A stretch of 40,172 bases of DNA from Bacteroidota bacterium (GTDB lineage Bacteria > Bacteroidota > Bacteroidia > 2-12-FULL-35-15), in NCBI GenBank assembly GCA_003151815.1, contig PLYN01000036.1, positions 1 to 40,172 on the forward strand. Direction: 5' to 3'. A program made the translations under genes and the position numbers. Below, one piece after another: positions 7,729-17,663 of the stretch (positions within the stretch are counted from its first letter, which is position 1; the number at the start of each line of letters is the position of its first letter). The notes beneath the pieces are model-generated. The model did no database searches and was not told where the DNA came from. It saw only the letters and a list, made by a program, of their open reading frames with translations.

Positions 7729-9783
7729 TTAAAAATTGATCATCTTAATAGTGTCATCCCCTTTTTCTGATGTTATTTTTAAAAAGTAAACACCTTCCGG
7801 CTGACCGGAAATATCAATTGTTACATTTTTAAATTGTTTAATTGCGGATTGATAAATTTGCTCCCCAAGCAGATTGCTGATTTCTATTTTTATATTTTCC
7901 AACTCCTCATTTTTATTTTTTATTTTCAATACATATTTTCCATCACCCGGATTAGGGAATAGTATAAATTTGTTATTTGTATTGTCTTCGAATACCTCAA
8001 TAGCCAATGGATTCGGATACCCATCATTCATTGAAAAATTGGCAGCCCACCTGTAAACAACATTATCATATTCTGTAATGATACAGCCGGTATTATCCGC
8101 TTGAAAGGAATTAATATTTCCTGTAAAAATCATCGCGAAAGGCAAATAATAAGTTGCTTTGAAATTATCTGTAAACACAAATTTTTGCACGGGCTGAATG
8201 TTTTGAATCATGGAAGGAAAAGTGCCATAATAATAATGATTATAAACTGTATCTGTATAACCCATAGTATCCGCCCAAATGTGAATTTCATTCTGGGGTG
8301 AAAATAAATAACCTATAATATTTGCAAATGAATTTTGAGTGGTATTGTCAGCATAAGGTGTTATTTGAATGGTTTCACCGGGTTCTGCAATTTGATCATT
8401 GTTACCGTGGCTATTTGGAACTGAATCATCTTCAATACTATTTTGGCTGATAATAAAAGGAGACAAAATGATTGGAAAACTAAATATTGAATTCCATGTT
8501 CCACCGGCTTGAAGTGGATCACCTAACAATAGTTGAAATTGAGGAACATAATTATTGGGAATATTTGTTGACAATTGCATTTCATAAACATCAGAATTAA
8601 AGGTAGTATTATGGCTTAATACATTGTTGTAGGAACCGAGGCTGTCTGTAATGGTTATGTATGGGCTATAACAACGGATTTTCCCGTTTAGATTTATCAC
8701 AGTAGATAATATAACATTGTAAACGCTAATCTTAAATTTAACCTTGCTTCCGGGAATTAATGTATTGGTTGGATTTGTGGAATCAGGAATTATCCTGTCA
8801 AAAAAATCTGTATTTGCATATATCGGACCGCCGTTTATATAACGATAAAGACCACTTTGTGCTATAACATACAACATTTCAACTCCATTATTTTTTAATG
8901 AATAAATATTAGTTGCCCCTATCGCTATTCCATCGAGCGTATTAAATTGAGGAGTGCCATAAATTGTTGTCCCTTCAGTTTCGTTGGAAGCGAAGGTAGT
9001 TTGATTCGAAAAATTAATAACATCGGAAGCTAATGTCCATGTGGCGTTTGAGTAAGTTAAATTCCAGGCGATCCCGGTATTCGTTGTTTGATATAAAACA
9101 GGATTTGAATTGTTAATCCCGTATAAATAACCTGTGCTGTCATTTGTATAAAAAAGTTTTTTAAAATAAATAGAATTGGTATAGATCTGATTCCAGGTAA
9201 CACCTCCATTCGTTGTTTGATAGAGATAACCCAAAGCCGAAGGATTCAATGTACCACCACAAATTTGTCCGTTCATACTATCAAAAAAATGAAAATCTGT
9301 GATCGGAACCGATGATGGTACTGATACTTTCGTCCATGTTGCACCACCATTAACTGTTTTATGAATGATAGAATCCACCATAAAAAAACCATGGTTAACA
9401 TCTGTAAATTGAACCTTGTCAATTGTGCTTGAAGTGTCTGTTGCGATTGTTGTCCAAGTGATACCTCCATCAATGGTTTTCAATAAAGTTCCTTGTTCTC
9501 CCCAAGTAAAACCAATGGAATTATTAAGAAATTGAATGCCGGTTAAATTATTTGTTGTTCCTGTACTGATAGATTTTATTCCTCCATTATGATAAGAAAT
9601 AAAACAAGCACCATTATTGCCTACAACATATAAAGCAGAATCGGAACTAGTCATACTATTCCAATTAATCGTACAATTTGGCAGGGGTATCTTATTGCAA
9701 TAACCATAAAAATTAAGTTGATGCGCTGAACTACTTAAAATTAAAGCAAACAGTAAGCACGTAAAAATAATCGATTTGAACAT
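7729..9783 (-). CDS. Secreted YCF48/BNR-like beta-propeller with T9SS sorting domain
   Basis: A 684-residue exported protein. It has an N-terminal signal peptide (FKSIIFTCLLFALILSSSAHQ). Residues about 30-330 contain repeated YCF48/BNR-like blades (LLKTIDGGITWTTI, HKTVNGGATWTKV, YQTTNGGVTWNQI). A middle region of beta-rich domains follows. The last 75 residues are a type A T9SS sorting domain (LFPNPGDGKYVLKI ... GVYFLKITSEKGDDTIKMI). It should cross the outer membrane by the type IX system and be secreted or surface-attached. No catalytic motif is seen; binding partners are unknown. Confidence 0.85.
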   Translation of the reverse strand: MFKSIIFTCLLFALILSSSAHQLNFYGYCNKIPLPNCTINWNSMTSSDSALYVVGNNGACFISYHNGGIKSISTGTTNNLTGIQFLNNSIGFTWGEQGTLLKTIDGGITWTTIATDTSSTIDKVQFTDVNHGFFMVDSIIHKTVNGGATWTKVSVPSSVPITDFHFFDSMNGQICGGTLNPSALGYLYQTTNGGVTWNQIYTNSIYFKKLFYTNDSTGYLYGINNSNPVLYQTTNTGIAWNLTYSNATWTLASDVINFSNQTTFASNETEGTTIYGTPQFNTLDGIAIGATNIYSLKNNGVEMLYVIAQSGLYRYINGGPIYANTDFFDRIIPDSTNPTNTLIPGSKVKFKISVYNVILSTVINLNGKIRCYSPYITITDSLGSYNNVLSHNTTFNSDVYEMQLSTNIPNNYVPQFQLLLGDPLQAGGTWNSIFSFPIILSPFIISQNSIEDDSVPNSHGNNDQIAEPGETIQITPYADNTTQNSFANIIGYLFSPQNEIHIWADTMGYTDTVYNHYYYGTFPSMIQNIQPVQKFVFTDNFKATYYLPFAMIFTGNINSFQADNTGCIITEYDNVVYRWAANFSMNDGYPNPLAIEVFEDNTNNKFILFPNPGDGKYVLKIKNKNEELENIKIEISNLLGEQIYQSAIKQFKNVTIDISGQPEGVYFLKITSEKGDDTIKMINF

Positions 9784-9870
9784 TCTAATTATTTTATTTT
9801 GATTCCAACAAAAAGAAAAAAATTAATGTTTTTTATACGTAATAAAAATAAATTTGTTTTTTTATTTAAA

Positions 9871-9913
9871 AACAACAATGCCCATTCTTCGACAAAGAAT
9901 GGGCATTGTTGTT
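9871..9913 (-). terminator. Strong intrinsic terminator
   Basis: A perfect 19-base stem (9871-9889 with 9895-9913) and 5-base loop lies just after the stop of the minus-strand T9SS gene at 9928. On the minus strand it runs into a T-rich tract. The best-formed hairpin in this part of the window. Confidence 0.85.
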
Positions 9914-9927
9914 AAATTTATCTTTAA

Positions 9928-11463
9928 TTACTGTATAATTAATTTTCGGATAGTTGAGTCAGCGCCAGCGCTTAATTTAATATAGTAAATACCATTTGCT
10001 AAACTCTCCAAGTTTATTTGTTTGACATAGTTAGTATTGCTGTTTTTATCGTTGGCGTTAAAAACTTCATTTCCTAAAACATCAACAACACTAATCAAAA
10101 TTTGATTGAAACTAACATTTTTGATAACAATATTTACTAAACCGTTTGTTGGGTTTGGATATATGGTAGTTCCTTGCGATAATTCATTTTCATTGATTCC
10201 TGTTGTTTTTCCACAAGTGGTATCAATGTTTACATATTGGGTTACGGAATTTTTACAACCTAAACTATCAGTTATTGTATAAATTACAGAAGGCGGTCCA
10301 AATCCCAAAAGACCAACAAATCCAGGAGAAAATAAATTAATAATAGGCAATACCCCATTTCCTGAATAGGTTCCACCTGAAGGAGAACCAGCCGGCAAAG
10401 GAGCTGTTGTTGCAGTTGAGCAAACCGTATCCATTGGTGCTAATGTAGGCTTTGCCGTTTGTGGTTTTAAGGTTATTGTTTTAGTTGCTTTTGTTGTTAC
10501 TGCACAACCATTCTGCAAAGTAAGTGTATATGTTTTTGCTGCTGTTGGTGCAACAGTAAGGGAGTCTTTGGTACTTCCTCCGGTCCAGTAATTTCCGGTA
10601 GTGCTGTTCGAAATTAAAATTACACTTGAACCCGGGCATATATTAGTTGAGCCGTTTGCAGTTATAGAAGCTGTCAACGGTTTCACAACTACTTTTGTAC
10701 CTAAAGATCTTTTTAATCCACAACCATTCGTTACAGTTACCGAATACGTTCCTGAAGTTGTAACAGTAAGTGAATCAAGCGTAGTTCCTCCGGTCCATTT
10801 ATTTCCAGTTGCACTGCTGGATTTTAAAATTACATTAAGTCCGGAACAAAATGTAGTGGAGCTTTGAGGAGTAATAATTGGTGTAACAGGTATTGAATCA
10901 TCAACAAGTATATTTTTAACCGAACTTGCAGTACATCCATTTATTGTAACCGTAAGAGTATAAGAGCCGGTGGCTTTAACAGTAATTGAATTAGTGGTGT
11001 ATGTTCCTGTTCCATTGTCCCAAACGTTTCCGGTAGAACTATTGGACGTTAATGTTACGCTATCGCCCTGACAGAAGTTAATTGGTCCATCAGCAGAAAT
11101 AACAGGGGCCGACAAAGGATTTACTATCACCTTTTGTGTTTGTGAAGAAATATTTCCAGTTAAGTCCTTGTATGTCCATGTTATTGTATATGTACCAATA
11201 GTATAAGTTAATTGGTTGGCAGTAATCGTTCCCGGAATTACCGCATTATCACAAAAATCAAAAGCGGAAGGCCTGGTAACATTAACAGAACATTCTCCAA
11301 TTACATCCGGAAGGTTAAGAACATCCGGTATAGGACCTAACGTGTCAGGGGAACATTGCGCATTTGCATTTTGAAAATTTATTGAAATGAACAATAAGAA
11401 CATTATCCGAAATATCAAATTACCTGATGGTATTATCGATTTTTTAGTAAGATTTTTTTTCAT
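9928..11463 (-). CDS. Secreted Ig-like repeat protein with T9SS sorting domain
   Basis: A 511-residue protein with an N-terminal signal peptide (FLLFISINFQNANAQ), then a HYR-like domain (CSVNVTRPSAFDFCDN ... YTITWTYKDLTGNISSQ). Three Ig-like repeats of about 75-80 residues follow, each with a pattern such as CQGDSVTLTSNSSTGNVW and a repeated Cys. The protein ends in a type A T9SS sorting domain (TTIYPNPTNGLVNIVI ... NGIYYIKLSAGADSTIRKLI). It is likely surface-exposed or adhesive. No enzymatic motif is visible. It lies next to another T9SS cargo gene on the same strand but has its own strong terminator. Confidence 0.85.
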   Translation of the reverse strand: MKKNLTKKSIIPSGNLIFRIMFLLFISINFQNANAQCSPDTLGPIPDVLNLPDVIGECSVNVTRPSAFDFCDNAVIPGTITANQLTYTIGTYTITWTYKDLTGNISSQTQKVIVNPLSAPVISADGPINFCQGDSVTLTSNSSTGNVWDNGTGTYTTNSITVKATGSYTLTVTINGCTASSVKNILVDDSIPVTPIITPQSSTTFCSGLNVILKSSSATGNKWTGGTTLDSLTVTTSGTYSVTVTNGCGLKRSLGTKVVVKPLTASITANGSTNICPGSSVILISNSTTGNYWTGGSTKDSLTVAPTAAKTYTLTLQNGCAVTTKATKTITLKPQTAKPTLAPMDTVCSTATTAPLPAGSPSGGTYSGNGVLPIINLFSPGFVGLLGFGPPSVIYTITDSLGCKNSVTQYVNIDTTCGKTTGINENELSQGTTIYPNPTNGLVNIVIKNVSFNQILISVVDVLGNEVFNANDKNSNTNYVKQINLESLANGIYYIKLSAGADSTIRKLIIQ

Positions 11464-11781
11464 AATATTATTTTAAAAAAAATAAGGAGAACGAAGATAC
11501 ATAAATAGAAATTAATGAATTACACTTTTAATAAAAAAATAATTGCCTTGTTTTTAAAGAGCTGCCAAAACGAATTTTTATTGTTTATCAAAAGGGTTAA
11601 TGTATTTGAATTTTCTAAAAAAAATTTATTTCAAAATAATGATGAATGCAAGTCAATAAACTGATAATACTCATTAAATGCTAATTGGATACTTGCGATA
11701 TTCGTCATTTCATTTTATACACTGCTGAAATGAGCAAAATAAGCCGGCTATAGTTAAAAAAAATTACAATTAACAATTTAA

Positions 11782-12348
<567 letters not shown>

Positions 12349-12444
12349 TTTACTGTCATTTGTCAGAAGTTTTGCAACCCCACTTTTAAAATTGCATATC
12401 TCAATTTAATTTTATGTAATTTTCCTGAAATTAAAAATCTTCGA

Positions 12445-13695
12445 ATGACAACAAATCTTTTAGCCAACGAATTGAAACTTCCTTGTGGAGCTGTAATTAA
12501 AAATCGCATCGGGAAATCTGCCATGAGCGAAAACATGGGCAGTAAGGGTGGCAATTCAAACGAAACCTTAAATAAGCTTTATGAACGTTGGGCAAAAGGA
12601 GGATCGGGATTATTGATCACCGGTAATATTATGATCGATCATACCGCCTTAGGAGAACCTCGTAATGTTGTTTTTGAAAAAGGGCATTCGGATGAAAACC
12701 TGAAAGAATGGACCAAAGCAGGGACACAAAACAATACCCATTTATGGGCACAGATAAATCACCCCGGAAAACAATCTCCGAAATTTTTAAGTAAAAGACC
12801 TGTTTCACCATCTGCAATAGGACTGAAACCGCCTTTGAACAGGATGTTCAATCAACCAAGAGAACTTACAGAAAAAGAAATTTATGATCTGATCGAACGT
12901 TATGCTTTTGCAGCAAAAATTTCGAAAGAAAATGGTTTTACAGGTGTTCAGATTCATGGTGCACATGGATATCTGGTTAGTCAATTTCTATCCCCGCGCC
13001 ACAATCAAAGAACTGACCAATGGGGCGGAACAATTGAAAACCGAATGCGCTTTGTAAGTCTTATTTACCAAGCAATGCGTAAAGAAGTAGGAAATCAATT
13101 TCCTGTCAGTATCAAATTAAATTCTGCAGATTTTCAAAAAGGCGGATTCACAAAAGAAGAATCAATGACAGTTGTTCAGCATCTTTCAGAGCAAGGAATG
13201 GATCTTATTGAAATTTCCGGCGGCACTTACGAAGTGCCCGCTATGACCGGAAGAGAAAAAGCCGTTAAAGAAAGTACAAAAAACAGGGAGGCTTATTTTT
13301 TAGATTATTGTGAAGAAGTTAGAAAAATTGTTAAAACACCATTAATGTTAACCGGAGGTTTCAGAACTTCTAAAGTGATGAATGATGCCCTTGCGAGCGG
13401 TGCTTGCGATATGATCGGACTTGCCAGATCCATTGCTGTTAATCCTGAATTCCCCAACGACCTGCTATCAGGAAAAAATGTGGAGAGTCCTGTAAAACTG
13501 CTTTCAACAGGTTTAAAATTTCTTGATAATATTGTTCCTTTGGAAATTGTTTGGTACACCGAGCAATTGAAAATGATGGGAAGAGGGGAAAACCCACAAC
13601 CGAACATGAGCCCCATGAAAGCAGCTATGAATACGATATTACACATTGGTATGCAAGGCTTAAAAAAAGTACGGGCGAAAGAAGTTGTAAAATAA
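12445..13695 (+). CDS. NADH:flavin oxidoreductase, old yellow enzyme family
   Basis: A 416-residue FMN-dependent TIM-barrel oxidoreductase. Recognisable motifs are WAQINHPGKQSP, the catalytic-type GVQIHGAHGYLVSQFLSPRHNQR, DQWGGTIENRMRF, ISIKLNSADF-like phosphate-binding strands, and MIGLARSIAVNPEFP near the C-terminus. It is a single-domain enzyme without the C-terminal Fe-S/NAD domain of 2,4-dienoyl-CoA reductase. It probably reduces activated C=C bonds with NAD(P)H; the physiological substrate is unknown. It lies 96 bases after the interrupted idi gene on the same strand. Confidence 0.9.
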   Translation: MTTNLLANELKLPCGAVIKNRIGKSAMSENMGSKGGNSNETLNKLYERWAKGGSGLLITGNIMIDHTALGEPRNVVFEKGHSDENLKEWTKAGTQNNTHLWAQINHPGKQSPKFLSKRPVSPSAIGLKPPLNRMFNQPRELTEKEIYDLIERYAFAAKISKENGFTGVQIHGAHGYLVSQFLSPRHNQRTDQWGGTIENRMRFVSLIYQAMRKEVGNQFPVSIKLNSADFQKGGFTKEESMTVVQHLSEQGMDLIEISGGTYEVPAMTGREKAVKESTKNREAYFLDYCEEVRKIVKTPLMLTGGFRTSKVMNDALASGACDMIGLARSIAVNPEFPNDLLSGKNVESPVKLLSTGLKFLDNIVPLEIVWYTEQLKMMGRGENPQPNMSPMKAAMNTILHIGMQGLKKVRAKEVVK

Positions 13696-13726
13696 AATTT
13701 AGAAAAAGGCAGATTAAAAAATCCTC

Positions 13727-14884
13727 TTAAAAAGACTCTCCAGAGCCGAAATATAAGGCTTTTGTGTTTTTTCCAAAACCTAAATCTCCTCCTATGTTTA
13801 CCCGTTCGTGTTTAATAAACATAAAACGAAAACCCAAGCCATATGTATATTTAATATCGTTCCAATTAAACGAATTGATGTTCGGTTGAACTTCTGCCAC
13901 AGCAGTAAACAAAGCAATACTAATAAAACGCCAAACAGGAATTCTAAATTCAATTTGTCCACAGGTCATTACTTTATCTCTATACGTCCCCATATAATAC
14001 CCGCGCATCATAATATCACTGCCCATCAATGCCAATTGCCGGAAAGGCACATCACCTAAATTATAGTTTATTAAACCCTGCAAGCACAATATATTATTTT
14101 TATAAAACTTTACAAACCTTCTGGCATCAAGGGTAAAATTGGTAAATTGATGATCACTACCCATAAAGTTTTTTACAAACAGTGCCGATATATCTAAATA
14201 AAAACCGGTACGGGAATAAATCACGTTATCGCGCGAATCATACAAAAAAACAGGTCCAAGTCCTGAAGTGCGACTTCCATTTAAACCTTGCGCACCTGAC
14301 TTTTCCAATAATCCGTTTTCGGGGTAATGAAGATTGTACACTTGGTAGTACTGGTATTGTATACCGGCAAACATTTTTTTAACTATTTTTCGTGTAAACC
14401 GTTGTGTAGTTTGTATAAGATTAAATTGAATATTCTCTTTTTGTTTTAAATTAATGTTATTGCCAATGCCAAAAAAATATTCATTGTAACTGGCAATAAT
14501 GCTACCACCTCTTAGAATATAATTTTCTTTTTTAAATAAAAGAGTCTCGTTAAATTCAAATAAGTATTGCTTTTTTTGTGTAACCGATAAATATGTTTCT
14601 GTATTAGATGTCCGCGCAATGGTATCGTGCTTATTTTTATATAATTGTAAATAATAAATTCCAGTGAGAATTCCCGTTTCCGGCGCTCGGTCAAACTGTG
14701 GAGCAATTAAAAAATTTCTTCTTTTAGTTATCAGATCTAAAATATTTTCTTTTTTTTTAACTGTATCTGTTTTTACATTGCTTTGCGCTTGGAGTGTATA
14801 TGCAGATGAACAAAACAAAATCAATAAAAAAAAACATCCTGAATATGGCATGTATATTTTTATATTTGATATTGCGGTTCTCAC
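13727..14884 (-). CDS. BamA/TamA-like outer-membrane beta-barrel
   Basis: A 385-residue exported protein (signal peptide CFFLLILFCSSAYTLQAQ) consisting almost wholly of amphipathic beta-strands. Signature strands are GLGPVFLYDSRDNVIYSRTGFYLDISALF and RQLALMGSDIMMRGYYMGTYRDK, the latter like the conserved loop region of the bacterial surface antigen (Omp85 barrel) family. No POTRA domains are present, so it is a barrel-only member. It probably sits in the outer membrane; whether it transports protein, lipid or something else cannot be told. Confidence 0.8.
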   Translation of the reverse strand: MRTAISNIKIYMPYSGCFFLLILFCSSAYTLQAQSNVKTDTVKKKENILDLITKRRNFLIAPQFDRAPETGILTGIYYLQLYKNKHDTIARTSNTETYLSVTQKKQYLFEFNETLLFKKENYILRGGSIIASYNEYFFGIGNNINLKQKENIQFNLIQTTQRFTRKIVKKMFAGIQYQYYQVYNLHYPENGLLEKSGAQGLNGSRTSGLGPVFLYDSRDNVIYSRTGFYLDISALFVKNFMGSDHQFTNFTLDARRFVKFYKNNILCLQGLINYNLGDVPFRQLALMGSDIMMRGYYMGTYRDKVMTCGQIEFRIPVWRFISIALFTAVAEVQPNINSFNWNDIKYTYGLGFRFMFIKHERVNIGGDLGFGKNTKALYFGSGESF

Positions 14885-14982
14885 ATTAAATTGTTTTTTC
14901 TGAATTAAAAAATTGATGGTTATGTTTTATACTCCTTTAATAAAAGGGGCTTAAAATATTGCCAATTCCTTTACCTAAAATA

Positions 14983-15017
14983 AAAGCCCCTTAAAACATT
15001 ATGTTTTCAAGGGGCTC
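14983..15017 (-). terminator. Hairpin adjoining the outer tRNA-Gln 3'-end copy
   Basis: AGCCCCTT and AAGGGGCT arms, extended through AAAACAT/ATGTTTT, form a rho-independent terminator lying directly downstream (minus strand) of a copied tRNA-Gln 3' end. It is nearly the same as the hairpin at 17529-17559 and analogous to the tRNA terminator at 26864-26890. It is probably the displaced original tRNA terminator. Confidence 0.7.
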
Positions 15018-15031
15018 CTGTTGTCCGACTA
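15001..15031. repeat. tRNA-Gln 3'-end direct repeat 1 (outer att-like site)
   Basis: These 31 bases are identical to 17544-17574. They include GTTGTCCGACTA, the complement of the tRNA-Gln 3' end, also present at 26893. This marks the outer border of the accessory block. Confidence 0.8.
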
Positions 15032-15140
15032 TGAAGGGTTTTAAAAGTCCTATAAACACTCACACACATGTCCACACACTATTGAAATGTCTCTCCCTTT
15101 GAATTAAATCCTAAAAACATCTACAAATGTATTAAAACAT

Positions 15141-15158
15141 TTGACCGAATTCATGACC
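15141..15158. repeat. TTGACCGAATTCATGACC direct repeat, left copy
   Basis: This sequence recurs with one change (G for A) at 17499-17516 in the same orientation. Each contains two TGACC units 12 bases apart. Placement 110 bases inside one border and just inside the other suggests paired recombinase-binding sites. Confidence 0.6.
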
Positions 15159-15426
15159 GTAAATTTAAAAGCATCAAGAACTAAATCATCATTATTAGTA
15201 AATAATAAACTCGGCATTTGATACTAATGCAATTTGACGACATACAGTTGAGTATAATCCGATAATAAACTTGATTAGGAAATTATTGACCCAATTCCAC
15301 CCAACGCTCTTTTTTTTATAATTAATCGGACATTTAAAAGATGTGTGAATCACATAACTTCTTATTAAATCTTTTAATTATATTAGGATGCTAATGATAT
15401 TATATACAAAATAAAATAGTATTTCC

Positions 15427-15873
15427 TTATTTTCGCAATCCAATGTAAATCAATATTACCGGCAATGTAATGGTAACAAAAACAAATATTTTACTAAAAT
15501 CAATTTTCTTTGTGGTTACTAAATTATCCGGGCACAAACTGCACGATTCTATACTTATCACCTTACCATCCATTGAATAAGCAACAGCTAATTGCACATA
15601 TTTACCTATCGCTTCTTTCCCATTCACCGGCTTTGTATCAAAAGCAAGTGTTCTTCGGTCGGTTACACGATACACATAAATAAACACATTACTTGTATCG
15701 TTATACGCTTTGATGTCGTATGGCTTAACTCCCAATACTTCTTCTACTTGTACCCTCGACATTCCCAAATGTAAAGACATTACTTGTTCGAGTGTACTGT
15801 ACTTCGGCGACTGTATGATGCACGATGTTAAAAACAGCGAGATAAATACAACTTTTAATATTTGATTATTCAT
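15427..15873 (-). CDS. SmpA/OmlA-like lipoprotein
   Basis: A 148-residue predicted lipoprotein: signal MNNQILKVVFISLFLTSC with the lipobox Cys at position 18. The segment MSLHLGMSRVQVEEVLGVKPYD is typical of the small SmpA/OmlA (BamE-like) fold. A second hydrophobic helix (FVFVTITLPVILIYIGL) closes the C-terminus, which is unusual for BamE-like proteins and would tether both ends to membranes. A CSLC pair precedes it. It lies in the remnant segment between tRNA-Gln repeats. Function unknown. Confidence 0.65.
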   Translation of the reverse strand: MNNQILKVVFISLFLTSCIIQSPKYSTLEQVMSLHLGMSRVQVEEVLGVKPYDIKAYNDTSNVFIYVYRVTDRRTLAFDTKPVNGKEAIGKYVQLAVAYSMDGKVISIESCSLCPDNLVTTKKIDFSKIFVFVTITLPVILIYIGLRK

Positions 15874-15886
15874 TTGATAAATGTGA

Positions 15887-16090
15887 GAAACTTTATCTTT
15901 TGAATATTACATAATTCCGGGGAAAAGTTACATCATTCACAGCCAAGAACAGTTGCGTAAATGGAAAGAGATGGAAGACAATCTTTGTTCAATCAATATA
16001 ATTGAAACAGAGAAGATAAAATTGCTATTCTACATTTTAGAGCAAATTAGTCAGATAGAATATTTTACACCGAGGAGTATTATATGTTGA
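15887..16090 (+). pseudogene. Short open frame, possible decayed gene fragment
   Basis: An open frame ending in TGA at 16088 reads SYIIHSQEQLRKWKEMEDNLCSI and on to YFTPRSIIC. The only ATG (15971) would give 39 residues; a TTG at 15953 gives 45. The protein-like composition suggests the end of a former gene. It lies inside an inverted pair of AATGATGTAAC sequences (15927-15937 and 16090-16100, with another direct copy at 16111-16121), which may be ends of a decayed insertion. I do not recognise the family. Confidence 0.3.
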
Positions 16091-16178
16091 ATGATGTAAC
16101 TTTTTTCTGAAATGATGTAACATTTATTTTATTCACTTCCAGTAGTTTTAACCCTCATCTTTGTGGTATATCGAAAAA

Positions 16179-17090
16179 ATGCAAATGGTTAAAAAAGTTC
16201 TTCTAGGTTTCTTGGTTCTGTTTGTTGTAATTATTTTGAGTTTTCTTGTTATAAGTTACGAAAGATATTCAACCGATAAGAATCCATATAAAACCTTCAT
16301 GATTCCACGATTACAGATATTGGATATTCAAATTAAAAACTTGGTATCTGACAGAATTGATTTATTGACAAGGATACAGATTGATAATCATTTTCCCCTT
16401 GCATTTAAAGTTGATAGTATGAAGTATAAGATATTTATCAGCAATAAAGAAGTAGCTAAGAGTAGTTATTGCAAATCAATTATAATTCAGACCGGATATG
16501 ATAATTTGATTGAATTACCAATTAGTATTTTTAATAAAAGATTAAATAAAATTCTAAAAAGTGCTGAACAAAAAGGGATTGATAGCGTGGAGTACGAGTT
16601 AAAAACTACATTTTATATTCATTCAGTTTTTAAAAAGAAATTTGATTTAGATATAAAAAAAATATTGCCTTTGATTTATATACCGGAAGTTACAGTGGAT
16701 AAAATCGAAATAGATTCCTTGAGATTGTCCGGTGTAACCTTAATGGTTCATTCTACACTAATTAATAAAAATGTTTTTCCTCTTGATGCAATTGATCTTC
16801 ATGATCGTTTTGCAATCGGTGGGAATCCATGGGTGGATACCAGGGTGCCTGGACTAATGAAAATCCCACCTCATAGTAGAACAGAAAGTGTACTGCCATT
16901 TAAAATTTCCTTCAAGGAAATGGCACATACATTACCTGAACTAATAAAAAAAGGGAAGAACATTGATTATAAATTGGAAACAAGTTTTAAAATAAACTCA
17001 AAGGACAATACAACGAATAATAGTTTGATAAAACTGGAAAGTAAAGGCACAATTAAGGATCTATTAAGATACTATAGGGCGATGAAATAA
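16179..17090 (+). CDS. LEA type-2-like membrane-anchored protein
   Basis: About 303 residues from the ATG at 16179 (another in-frame ATG is at 16185; the frame also opens at a TTG at 16161). One N-terminal transmembrane helix (VLLGFLVLFVVIILSFLVISY) is followed by two beta-rich repeats with the pattern of LEA14/WHy domains: IQIKNLVSDRIDLLTRIQIDNHFPLAFKVDSMKYKIFI and VDKIEIDSLRLSGVTLMVHSTLINKNVFPLDAIDL. Such proteins are often linked to stress but the role is undefined. It sits within the tRNA-bounded remnant, about 570 bases from the next gene; the sequence from 17091 to 17498 shows nothing I can annotate. Confidence 0.6.
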   Translation: MQMVKKVLLGFLVLFVVIILSFLVISYERYSTDKNPYKTFMIPRLQILDIQIKNLVSDRIDLLTRIQIDNHFPLAFKVDSMKYKIFISNKEVAKSSYCKSIIIQTGYDNLIELPISIFNKRLNKILKSAEQKGIDSVEYELKTTFYIHSVFKKKFDLDIKKILPLIYIPEVTVDKIEIDSLRLSGVTLMVHSTLINKNVFPLDAIDLHDRFAIGGNPWVDTRVPGLMKIPPHSRTESVLPFKISFKEMAHTLPELIKKGKNIDYKLETSFKINSKDNTTNNSLIKLESKGTIKDLLRYYRAMK

Positions 17091-17498
17091 AAACAGTTGA
17101 AACACAAATATTTGAACCATCCGAATTACCTGATGGAAACTAAAAATTAATACTCCATTCCGTTATCAAAAGATAAATTGCTATTATATGGCTGAAATAG
17201 CTATACAGGTGAAAACATTAGAGTTATTATTAATATTTCCGGCCTCATCAATATAAAAATAATTGGTCTTCTTACTCATTCTATGTTAATTATGTCACAA
17301 TTGCATTGGTACTAACGATGAGGCTATAAAATATACAGACTAAACAGCATATACTTTCTTTACCGATACAATTTATAAATAATTCTGGTGTGAATGGCAA
17401 ATGTTGGCACATTTTCTATTAGTCAATTTTTTACAGCGGATAATTTCAAAATCACGACTCCTCAAAAACCATTATTATCAAAGGATTATAGAGGTTTC

Positions 17499-17516
17499 TT
17501 GACCGAATTCGTGACC
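17499..17516. repeat. TTGACCGAATTCGTGACC direct repeat, right copy
   Basis: Partner of 15141-15158, same orientation, one difference. It lies 12 bases before the hairpin of the second tRNA-Gln repeat. Confidence 0.6.
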
Positions 17517-17528
17517 TAAAATGAAAAA

Positions 17529-17575
17529 ACCCCTTAAAACTCAATGTTTTCAAGGGGCTCCTGTTGTCCGACTAG
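17529..17575. repeat. tRNA-Gln 3'-end direct repeat 2 (attL) with hairpin
   Basis: A terminator-like hairpin (CCCCTT / AAGGGG arms, 17530-17557) is followed by GTTGTCCGACTAG (17563-17575), identical to 26893-26905 at the tRNA-Gln gene. I read this as the distal attachment site of the 9.3-kb element. Bases 17544-17574 also match the outer copy at 15001-15031 exactly. Confidence 0.85.
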
Positions 17576-17638
17576 TATAACCTAAAATTAACTATTTCCT
17601 TTTGTAGTAAGGCAAATATAAGGTTTTAATTTTTAAAA

Positions 17639-17661
17639 GGAACAAAAAAGGAACAAAAAAA
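17639..17661. repeat. Arm-type repeat near the left end
   Basis: Two tandem GGAACAAAAAA units, identical over 23 bases and in the same orientation as 26730-26752 near the right end. It sits 64 bases inside attL and just after the stop of the terminal small gene. The position suits integrase or excisionase arm binding. Confidence 0.7.
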
Positions 17662-17663
17662 AT

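Larger units (their letters stand above)
15020..17574. mobile_element. Probable integrative element remnant at tRNA-Gln
   Basis: A roughly 2.5-kb segment bounded by the first two copies of the tRNA-Gln 3' end. Near each inner edge lies a second direct repeat (15141-15158 and 17499-17516, differing at one base) that could be an old arm-type integrase site. It carries a lipoprotein gene, a LEA-like gene and a decayed small frame, but no integrase. I infer an element that lost its recombinase, or a cargo segment left by tandem integration. The outer repeat could instead be a duplication unrelated to transfer. Confidence 0.5.
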
